Below are positions 21,230 to 33,200 of a DNA stretch of 64,000 bases, one piece after another. A model generated the notes under the pieces. That model was not told where the DNA came from. It saw nothing but the letters and a program-made list of their open reading frames with translations, and did no database searches. A program made the position numbers and the translations under genes. The first letter of the stretch is position 1. Each line of letters opens with the position of its first letter. The DNA is from Hirudo medicinalis (taxonomy: Eukaryota > Annelida > Clitellata > Hirudinida > Hirudinidae): assembly GCA_011800805.1 (NCBI GenBank), contig MPNW01000680.1, positions 98,805 to 162,804 on the forward strand, given 5' to 3'.

Positions 21230-24200
21230 ATGAAGAGCGTATGTTGGATGCTAATTATCTGGTTACTATGTTTTTGTGAAGTTTTTGTTGCTGTTCCCGC
21301 TAACAGCACAGGTTAGTTTTGTTTGGACGAGCAAATAATTTTATCGAGATATTTTAAAATCGAGATAAAATGATCTCTTATTAGTGCCAAAGATTTCGAA
21401 AATCGTTGTTGAAAACTGGAAAGAGCTAAAATTTATATTGTTACATGAGAATCTCGGTGATTCAGGTCCCTTTTGGAGTGCTTGGTTTGCAAACAGGTAT
21501 TAGAGGATATTGGCCTTGGAGTTTAATGCTAAACGTAGGCGTAGCCACGGAGCAACTTGTCTCCCTTATCCCTGTCAGTATGCTCATTGATATTTTTTTA
21601 AATTCGTAATTTATTTTTAATATGTATACATAGTATACGTTTATCAAAATAACTCCAGTAAGATTACTTCTGACACCAGTACTTGTTACATATTATAACG
21701 AAATTACTTTTGCTTTCCTTATGTGTCTTTAGTGCAGGGGTGTGCAATATTTTCATTGTTGGACCACTTTTGATCATTGGAATAACAATTTATGGCTAGT
21801 CACCATCAAAAATATGTAATCTAATGACAACTAGTTATGAATTGATATATTGATTTATGAATACATTTTTAAACAATAAAGACATATAAAATTAAGTTTA
21901 GTTTTATTAATGTGAAGCTTTGTATTTTGTGTTTTGCAAGATTTATCAATGCTTGCTCTAACTGATGTGGTGGCAACCAGAAGCTGACTGGTCACTGACC
22001 AGTTGCTTCATCTCTGAGCTGACTTTGTACACCTTTGACTGTTTTTAGTTTATTTCATTCTTGAGAAGAACTGCTCACAACAATATGTGCTGCCAAAAAG
22101 TGATTTAATTTTCCTAGCATGTTGCTCCAAATTTGGATGCTTTACAAATACTTAATTTTTGTAGAAAGTTACCAAGTCATTGCTATCATGTGCTCTTCTC
22201 AAGTCCATATCAGACTGCAAATATGTAAGCTCCATTTGATAGTAATGAGGAATGGCCTCATGTGCTACGTCAAATGGCTGAGAAAACAGCTTGAAATCAG
22301 TTTCACATTTCCTGAAATCAGCACATCTGCTTGTCAATATTCACATCTGACCTTTCTGCTTTTATGACAGCTAGACATTTCAAAGGAACAAATGTGTTCA
22401 AATGTCTCGTTCACCAACTGACTTTTGCCTTGCAGTTTAACATTTAAATCTAAAAGATGTTAAGTGTTATCAAGTAGGAAAGCAATGTCAGACAACCATT
22501 GGTATTATCATCTATGTAAGTGCTTTTTAATGCACATGGCATTGGGTTACCATTTCAAATAAATAAAATTACTAAATTTTATTGAAAACCTACAATCATC
22601 ATCACTCACTATAAAAACTTCTTTAATCTTTGAATTAAAACAAAATCTCTTTATGTAGGATGCTTGAAAGTCAAAAATGAGATGTCCTTGACATTTTGTA
22701 TGGTCAATTCAAAAACTGTAATGTTTGTCTATGAAATCAGCTAAAAAAAATAAGTGCACTGACTGCCTGGTGGCCTGATTGTGGTTGCCTGTTGCACACC
22801 CCTGCTTTAGTGTGAAGTTAATTGTTAGCATCTATTCTACCAGTACTATATTGTTGCAACATTTATGTGCACATATACAACATTTGTCCCCCTATCTCAA
22901 CCAATATTAAAATCCTGGCTACGCCACTGATGTTTAATATATACAAGATCAATATTTTTACTTTAGCAAAAATATCACTGCTACAAATTATTACAAGCCA
23001 TGCAATCACTCAAGAGATGATATTTGGAGTGTTGTTGATCCATTTGACAAAGTTTTTAGTGATTCCATGATAATTTTAGGAGTTAGTAGAACTAACTCTT
23101 CTGATGGAATTGTATTATCCAATTTGACCCGAATAAATATCAAAGATTATGGTAAGACAATTTTATTTAATGACAATTTTTCTTGCTTCAATTTAATGAT
23201 TTAACAACTGCTTATTATTGCACAAAATTATTATTTACTTTGAAGTAATTGTAGAAGATTTATTTAAATTTATTTTAGTAAAACCTGGCATTGTGAATAA
23301 AGTGAAGTTTCAACTTTTGAGAGATGCAAAGAATATTAATGCTCTATATTTTCAAACACCTACATATAGTCAGAATATGACTTTCAACATTTCCATCCAA
23401 TGTATGAATGGCTACAAGGAATATGTAAGTTTATTTGGCAGAATATTTGTTTAATGAATTTTAAGAAATTAAGCATTAATTTTTACTTTTGTTACTTGTC
23501 TGCCACAAAGTGTAAAAAAAACTAAACATTAATAAAAAAATACATAAAGTCAATTATGTTTATTGCATTTTGCTTCAATACTAGTAGATTTGCTCATAAA
23601 AAATAGGTAGTGTGCTCAAGCATTAGTATGATTTTATATTTAATATTATATACCAAACTAATGCTTAAGGAGTACTGACCATCCCTTCCATTACTGTGAA
23701 CACTGAGGTGTTACTATATGTTAATGATACAGTTTGCAGTTTTAATAGTTTATACATTAGCTCTGGCAGTACTGTTTGAAACATCATGATATGTTACAAA
23801 TTGACAAATATTATCGGCATAACATTAGAAAAATAATTTCTGTAAAGATAACCTAAAAAAATGTCTTCCGAAATCAGTCTGTGTCCCTGGAAGGCTCAAC
23901 ATTTTTTAAAGCACCTCTGCTCAAGGTTCGGCAGTTCAGGCTGGATTTCAACACCAAACCTTATGACTGGTTGCCTTTAGTGCTGCATGCAAGAATGCAT
24001 CCCATGAGCTAATAGATAAAGCTTTCTTAGCTATAAGAATTGCAAACAGAATACTAATAATATATTCTTATTTTAGTTCACAGTAACTTATAAGAGATTT
24101 GATCCTCATGCATTTACAAAGTTCAAAAATATTCCTCGCTTCACTACATGCAACGTTAGCATAAGGGGCATTTCAAGTGATTTAAGAGGTTTTTGGAGTG

Positions 24201-27200
24201 ACGAAGTTGTTGAAACTGTTAAAACGGAGATGTCAGGTTTGAATAATTTTCAAAACTCTTACTTGGAATCACTTATTAAAGAGTTTATGTTTTAGTCCCA
24301 CTGGCTGCTCCAAAACTGTGCACTTATGGAGGATTTACTGTTCTTTTAATCAATTCAACAAACTTGGATGTTGTCCTTCATTTTAAGGTTGCATTTTCAC
24401 TATGTTTATTGTTTAAGTATTCTTTCCTGAATTTCATTAGCAAACATTTATAACCTCAAGTGATCTTTGTTTCAAGTTTTAGTGTGCTCCAATTTGCATT
24501 TTACAGCTACAAATTTGTGGTACAAATATGAACAAATCCTTGAATGTTTAATCAATCATTGTGAAGTCTTTGAAAGAGCCCAACGATATTAAATAATTAA
24601 TTAGATAATTTATAAATACATATTAAGAAGTTGCAGTTACAGCTTTCCCTTAAATCTCACAAGTTGTTTAGCAGTGGATTAGAACCGAAATTATAAAATA
24701 ATTTAGGCTAATTAATAAGCAAAAAATGCCATTATTTAATTGATGTATTTTATATGTAAACATTACTTCTTAATGTCTATTGCATTATTTAATCAAGCAT
24801 ATTTATGTGCAGATTACTACATTATTAGAAATAATTTAGGGTCTTACCAGAGATGAAGCTCGAGGCCCATTGCAAGGATATAGAGCACATCTATTAAGCT
24901 CTTTTAAAATGAGAAGAATTGAAATTGCATTGTCTAAGAATGGATTTCAAGGGTTGATGAGGAATGATTCAAACATTATGATTGAGGCAGACCATGATAT
25001 CAGCCAGGATATTTATAGTCATGATCCACTTATCAATCATAGAGGAATTGATGATGAGGAAGACCTCCTATTCTCAAATGACCAAGATATGAAGTTCCAT
25101 GTGATTGACACAAATTATAGGTTACATGATGACTATCAGGAACATGTGAGTGACTATTTGTATGAATCACATCCTGATGATAAAGATGACAAAGAACAAG
25201 TCACTTATTTGGAAATTACTAATAACCAAGACTATGAAAGATTTGTAAAATTATATAAAAGTGGCAATACTTCCCTTGAAAACCTGTTAACAATTCCAAA
25301 AGTTTCCAATGGAGATAGTCACACATTATTGCATCATGAAAATAAAATGATGAACACCAATTCGAAAACTAAAGATCACAATGCCCTAAGTAATAAGGCC
25401 AAAAATTTGCTAGAATTGGATAGAAGTTTTGATGTAGAGAATATTTTCGTTCTTATGGGGCTTGATAGTGATGTTAGGCATCAAGTGTCTGTTGATGTCA
25501 TGACAAAAAGAGGATATAATGAGACTCTTGAACTAACTTTTATCACTCTCCCTAATTTTGAGGATTTTAGAGGTGAGTGAAAATATTTAACTTTATTTTT
25601 ACCTCTTTTGTTTTGAGGTAAAATTAACATTTTGTCATTTATAATGCTGATGATGTGAAATTTGTAAGTAAGTCTATTTTCAGCCAATGCCAAAGATTAC
25701 AAATATTTTCAGTTAATGGTGTTATCTAGGAAGCTTTTGAATAAATAGTTGGGTTGTTACTAAGTGGTATGATGAAAGTATGAAGTGAGAAGGAATTTAT
25801 CTGTGACTCACTGAAGCTGCTCCATAAGACTAACTTATCAATAACTTATCAATATTCATAACTTATCAATAGTCATTTGTAGGGAAGAATTTCTAGACAA
25901 TGATGATGAATAATGTTTATTGTCATCAGCAAATAGTTCCAACTTCAGAGTCATCAGCAAATTATCAACATTATTTATGTAAATAAAGGAAGAGGTTGTT
26001 CAAGTTCTAGTCCAAGTTCACTTCTCTTGAGATATTTTATTGGTCACAACTTCCTTGGTAGACAATTTTATAGCTTGGATTCTATTAGGCAAGGATGCAT
26101 TTAGCCACACAAACAAATCCACAATGCCTTATGCCTGAAATTTAAACAATAATTTGTTTTTTTTTTTAAGAAACAGAGTCAAAAGTTTTTATGCTTGAAA
26201 TATATAACATCAATGCCTTGGTAAAGGAGGAAACAACCAGTCATTTGTGTATTGAGATATAACGATATTAATATGGTTATTATTATCTTTATTATTATCT
26301 CTATTGATCATAAGCTCAATTTTTTGATGACAAGAAGATATGGAGATGGATAAGTACCTGATGCTGCTATATCTTTTTGATGAATATGTAGAACATAAAA
26401 AAGTGCTCCAATTGAAAGGCTCTGACAAATAAGCATGTTGAAGGGAAAACAGAAAAATGATACAGTGCTAGAAATATTATTACGACATACCCACTTTTTT
26501 TTGATAACTTCCATATAAATTAACATATCTTGCTGAAATTTTCAGCAATTAAGTAAATCACCATTTACAAGCACCTTATAAAATTTCCTTTCATGTGGGT
26601 CAATGGTTCTTGTAAATTATGTAAANCAGTTTATGGCAATGGACGTCAATATGACACTGAAAAAGATTTGAAGGAAGCGATTTGGAGCTCCTGGAGAGAC
26701 CTGGATGAAAACATCATCAAAGCACTGATTTCCTCCATGAAAAATAGGTGCATGGATGTTATTTCCAAGAAAGGAGGAATGACATCCTATTGAAATATTA
26801 TTTTATTTGGTTTTAATAAAATGTTTTTGCCAAACCACTGAAATTTATGCATTTGTTTGAAGACTGTCGTAACAATATTTCTATGCAAAAAAATGGTTAT
26901 TTATGGAATTTAGGCTTAATTCTTAATCAAAGCGAATAAAAACTTACGAGCTATATTCTGTAAGGATATTATACATTTCTTCTAAATTTGAGCTTTGTAC
27001 GCTGTTTTAAACTTAAGTTATTTCAAAAATTAGGGACTGTCTTAACCTTTTTTCTAGCACTGTATATTGATATTTTGTCAATTTGGTAATGGAAAAACAA
27101 ACAAAAATGGTCATGATTGTAATATTTTAAAATTGGTGCCCCTTTTTCATAAATATCTCTCAATTCACCTTCATCATGCAGTTGATTTTAGGTTCACAGA

Positions 27201-30200
27201 GTTCTACTCAAAGTGAAGCTTACTTTTTTGACAACATTCTAAGCCTATTTTCATTTTTACCAAATTGAGTAAATCATCTAAAAAACCCAACCTAACAAAG
27301 ATGGAACAATAAAAGAATAGAATGTTCTTATTTCAAAACACTAAAATAATATAATAATCTATGATGAAATTGTGATTTGGAATTTTAAATTTATTTTGTT
27401 TTGACTGTCTTGATTTAGATTCAATAATTTTAAATAAATAAAATTGTGTCTTTAGTTTTAGTATGTCAAGAAACTGTCATTAAAAAATTATTCATAAAAT
27501 TGAGATAAACATCTTTGAAAGTCTCTGATTTTCAAACATAGTAATCACATTTTAGTTCATTAAAATGTTCACTATTTATTCATGTTGACATTCTGGAGAT
27601 GGTAAAGAATGATTGAAATGAATTTGTTTCCCAAACTTTATAAATTTATTTATCATACATCTTTCATTCTGTATTTATGTTTGAAAATATTTTTCAGTTT
27701 TGCCAGAAATTCGGGATGTGGATGTCGTATACTCTGACAAATCGTTGTTAATCTTTTGGAGAATGATGTGTGATGACACATTAAGTGATTTAGTATTCAC
27801 TATCTACTTTTGCCCAGAAAGATTTTTCCATACTGATGGCAAGGGTTGTCTGGTATGTTTTCATAAGTTGTTTACCTAGTTTGATTAGTATGGTATACTA
27901 AAATTAGGATTAGCATTAAGTTAAATGAGTGAAATTCATATTTACATAATTAAATTTAAAAATTATTTTGTAGTGAGAGTAAACAAAATTTTGGGCTCTT
28001 ATACCATAAATAACCAATATAGTATACGAAGGATATTAGAAATGTCCTTAGGATAGGGTTAGGGTTAGGTTAGAAATATTCTTAGTATAGGCACGGGATA
28101 CTTTTTGAACTGAGGGCCTTGACTTTTATAAAGAATTGGTGTTAAAGACATTCTCCCAAGTAATTTTATGTTGAGTTCATTTAATTTTTCAAAGATTGAA
28201 ATGGTTGGTTAATAAGGCTTGGAACTTACATCCCATTGATGTTCAATCACAAACTCAACTAATTCAAAAATTCTGATAATGAAGTTGACCTCCAAATATC
28301 TGATATTCTAATAATTTAATAAATTATAAGATTTCTAATAATGATCATTGCATGTCTTTGGGCTACTTTGTTCTTTTGGTTTTCACTCTGCTTTGCTATG
28401 GTCCTTATTTGTTTATTGTCTTCTTTGCTTTTTCTTGCTGGTTACTTATGTTTTGGATAGTCTAAGGGCCCTCTGTCTGAGTTGGTCAATAAATATATAA
28501 ATATCAAGAGAAATACTAACGAAAATAAACAACCAAATATCAGCAAACATAAAATTGTATTTCCAATCACCAGTTAACCATGGGCTCTGAAATCACATAA
28601 ATTATTAGTTTTTCCTTCAAATCTGAAAGAAGAAGGATTTCTTGCCTTAAATTCCTATGTGTCTTGCCCATCTGCATTTATGCAAAAGTGACAGGTGGAC
28701 ATTAAGTGCATCTTTCCTGGCTTTTAAATGACAACATAGAATCTTGATATTTTTTTACTATTTGTCAATTAACTTGATCAGACCAACATTTTCCCATCAT
28801 TGAATGAGTTCAAATAATTGTTATCCTTGCCACTTTATCCCACAATAATCCCATACTTTTAACACGGTTTCTCACATTTTAAAATTAATCTAGACCTGTG
28901 GTTGTGCCTTTGAATGGTTCCATAGAAAATAGTACTCGACAGCAGGTGCATGTCAATGAGATTGGTCTGTAATTGGAGGGGGCTAGATGTTGGACCTTTC
29001 TTGTGAATAGGAACGACATGACCTGTTTTCCAGATATTGGGTATATATATATATATATTGGATAAGTCCACTATTGAGAGTGAGATTGAATATATGATTG
29101 AGCGGAAATGATAAGCTAAAAGCACAGCACAGCTGCTTTTTAGCAAGATATTAGGAATGTGGTCAGGGCCTTTGAACAAGAACATTCTAGCTGTCTCACA
29201 GTTTGTAGGACCATATCTGGGGTGACTAGGACTTTGTTCAGAAGTGTGCTGGATCATTGAGGCAGGAAGACTGTGTGGGATTCCATTGTCAGCTGCAAAA
29301 ATGCTGGAGAAGTAGGTGTTAAATGTGTTGGCTATTTCCAATGAGTTTGATGTCAAAATTCCATCTTGTTTGTTATGTCCCCAATCGATGAGTGACAAAA
29401 AATCTTCCTATTAAAATATCTTTAGAAGCAGCCTAAATTGTTCTTGTTTATAAGATATTTTTCTTTCTTTGAACAATATGTAGCAAGTTGATTGTTGAAT
29501 TTCTCTGAAAACTTAGTACATTTGTTTTCTCTCTGAAGATCAGGACAAGATTTCCACTCGTGCCAGTATTTAAGTTTAACTTTGTTTTTCTGTGGTATTG
29601 TTTTGATGCCCTATTCCAGAAGAAACTGGATGAACACTCCTCAACTGAAAAACATTGCTGAAAGACTTGACACCAACTGATCTCAAATAGATATTTGTTT
29701 AAGCTAATCTAGTCTGCCCTATTGAAATCATAGTATCCAAATGATGATACAGATGTCAGTGTTGTTGTACCATTAAGGCAGAAAGTGATGATGTTGTGGT
29801 CTGATGAGGCAAGTGGGCAAGTTATTTGCATCATCGATATTAGAAATGGATCATTAGACAAGACCAGGTCGAGAATATTGTTGTTTCACAATGGAGAGTT
29901 GACAAACTGACGAAGACCAAGATCGTTGAAAAAATCCAGAAACATCCTGTAGATAGAGTTGTTTGGAGCCGAGATGAATTCCCATTTGAGCTTGGGAAGG
30001 TTAAAGTCCCCCATTAGACATTGTGACCTCCCAAACAGAGGTGTTTCAAGCAGTTAATGCTATCTCTAGCATATTGTTTGGCAACCAGATTGAAGCCACC
30101 ACTCTAATAACAACCAATAATTTGAGAGCCAAATCTTGAGTCTATACAACCTATTTCAATTTGAGAGTAATTTGAGGTTACTTGGACCTGATGATAGGAA

Positions 30201-33200
30201 ATGTTTCTGGTGATGAATGCGACTCCACCCTCTCTTGATCATCTGTCCCATCAGACAGCGGCAAATTCACTGGTTAGGAAGAGTCTGCTATATCATTTGA
30301 GAGTCATGTTTCAGTTAAGCAAAAAATGTGAGGGTTGAAGTTTTTAAGGAATAAATTAAGGTCGTTGGTCTTATTGTTAATACTTCTAATGTTCGTTAGT
30401 GCTAGTTTTAGACTGCGGTCAGCATGAGTATTTTGAATCAGAAGAGGGGATTGTTGTTTTGACTGTTCTCAGAAACTGAAGAAGCATGAGAATTCAGGAA
30501 TTTTCCAAACACAAACTTAGATTTATAAAAGAAATTTTGAAAACTAAGAGTATTTTGATGAAATGAAACTCTTGAAATGAAGTACTCTGGAAGTTCCTAT
30601 CTGGTTGCAAACAATTTCTTCTGGGGTGAAAATGGTTTTGAAAGGGAGGATTTCCCTGATTTGCTGTGCCATTTTTTTATTCTTTCATGTTTTTGGCATC
30701 TCTTGTTACATTCAATTTCTGCCCCTCTTTTTGTGAGGTTAAAGAGAGTTTGTTTTGCTGTGGTGTCTGAGGAGGCATGAAGCAAAACTGATGCTTTCAT
30801 GGTTTTTTTCTACTCTCTCTCCTGTTCCAATGACCAGAAGTTTTGGAAATTGCCTCTGTCAAATTTTTTTGAGTTCCTTCTATCCTCTATCTATTTGTCT
30901 CAGACATTTTCTTCTCCAGTGAAACGGACTTTGCCACAACTCAATTAATTCACTCAACCAAAATTAATTGAAACCAGTCAATTAGTCTAAATTGGAATTG
31001 TTTTGCTGTGGTGTCTGAGAAATAGAAACAAATAGAAACTAATACAATTAATTTAACACTGCTGTTTGAAAAATTGAATTAAGATATCAGAGTCAAGTTT
31101 ACCTTACGTTATCACTCGAAAAATTTTTACTTTTAAACTCTTAACTTGTTCAGTTGGCCTGATAATTATTGAGGGGAATAAGTTGATTTATTTGAGTTTG
31201 TGAGAGCTTGATTGAAACCTGACTTGATGCAAATAAAAGCTGCCGTTTTAGCCATTCAAAGTGATGGGAAGCTATTACATATATCAAAGTCTCAATAATA
31301 AATGTATTTAATAAATGTGCTTTTAATAAAACATTAACATTTCATTTTAATTCTAATTTGTAGAGGTTCTTAGACTGGTTTCAAGCAGAAATTATTTTCC
31401 AATCCTCAACACATAGGAAAAGTATGAGTTACTTCAGACAGGAAATAAGATTTCCACCCCATTTCCACCCCGTAAATCACGAAATGCAAAGGTCTTTCAT
31501 ATTTGGAGTTTCTGTGGCTTTAAAGTCTGGTTTGAGTAAAGGAATAAAGTGGAGGACTTGTGAATATGATTTGGAGAAAGGTTAGCATGTCATTGATGTT
31601 TAAGAAGTGGGATAGTTACAATTAGAATTAATTAAACTATTTTAGGTTTATAATTGTTATTTTAATGATAAAAGAAATGTTTAATAATGGAATGATAACT
31701 TTTCTTAATATTAATTATTTCCTGTAAATAAATATTTCGTAATTTGCAAATACTTAACGGCAATGAACGAAACAACTTTTAGCATAATAAATCTTAAATA
31801 ATTTCTGGTTTTTGTTTTTGCTCTTTGTAAAAGAGATGGGGCCTATGAAATTATAAATTAAGGTTGAGAGAAAACATGAGCTAGGGAGATTAAATGAGAA
31901 ATAGGTTCCTCTCATTGATAATGTGGTTATTTTGACAGACATTTCATAAATTGTTATAGTTTTTCTGCTGTAGGGATAACAACGTTAGAACAACATAATG
32001 TTGTTACGCTTATTATGTTGCTTTAGATGTAACCAAATTTAAGCAAATGGTCAAATGTTTTTAAATCTGCATTGGCTATGTACAATTGGTTGTTTTGAGG
32101 TAAGTCCGAAATCAGAGCAACTAAATATCTTCTCAAAGATTTTAGGGTTTTATGCTTTTTGATTTCTAAAAGTTATTTTTTTTAAAGTCTAAAGTTGAAT
32201 AATGAGAGCAATTAAGTCATATTTAACTACACATTCTTTTGTTTTAGATCCAATTTTACCCAAAGTGAATATTTACAATATCACCTCAGAATCTGCTAGC
32301 ATCACCATAGATAAGGCAAAGTGTCATTTTGGGAGTGGGTATATTTTTGCATTCAATGTTTCATACTGTACTCTGCAGCACAATGCTGATAGTACTTGCT
32401 CAGGTGAGCTGCCTTATCCTGTTTTACAAAAATATTTGTAAATCAAAATGTAATTTTAATTAATTTGGAAGATATTTTCTAAACTATCTACTTTGTGTGG
32501 GCTATTTGTTTATAGCAATTTTATGAAACTGAGCTTTACAGCTTCTGAACTTTTGCCATCCATATCATTTCCTTTTTGGTAAATGTTACTACAAACCTAT
32601 ATTAAGATTTGCTCCAGCTTTATTTCAGTTACTTATTTACTTTGAGCCAAAATGTATAAGTAAAATTAATTTAAGAATTAATTTCTTTGAGTGAAAAACA
32701 TAAATTACAATTTTAGGATTAGGTGTTAATTTCTTTCTGCATTCTGATGTCACAAAATTTGAATTGAAGAACTTAAAGGAACGACAGGCTTATTTGCTTT
32801 CTGTGAATGTGAGTGACATTAATAAGATGTCATCACTTGCATTCAAAACCATACCTTATGATGTGAATGAAGAGCAGATGAGTGTCATACAACGTTATCA
32901 ACGTGCTTCGCAAATACCTTTCAGTGGAAGTCATAGCGCATTTTTTAGTCCTAATGTCATTCACTTTATGACTGCTGACAAACATTTACCATCGACTCAA
33001 GTTGTTGTGGTTCATCCCTTCATGATGGCTTTTCTTGCGATTATTGGAGTTGTGATCCTAGCTTTGTTGCTTCTGGGATTTCTCGTCATCTGCAGGTAGA
33101 TGGAAAAAAGGGCATTATTTTTTTTATAGCCTTGTAATTTTTTTTATGATATTTATATTATTTTTCTAGGCTTTATAGAAAGTCCATCAAGAGATTCAAT

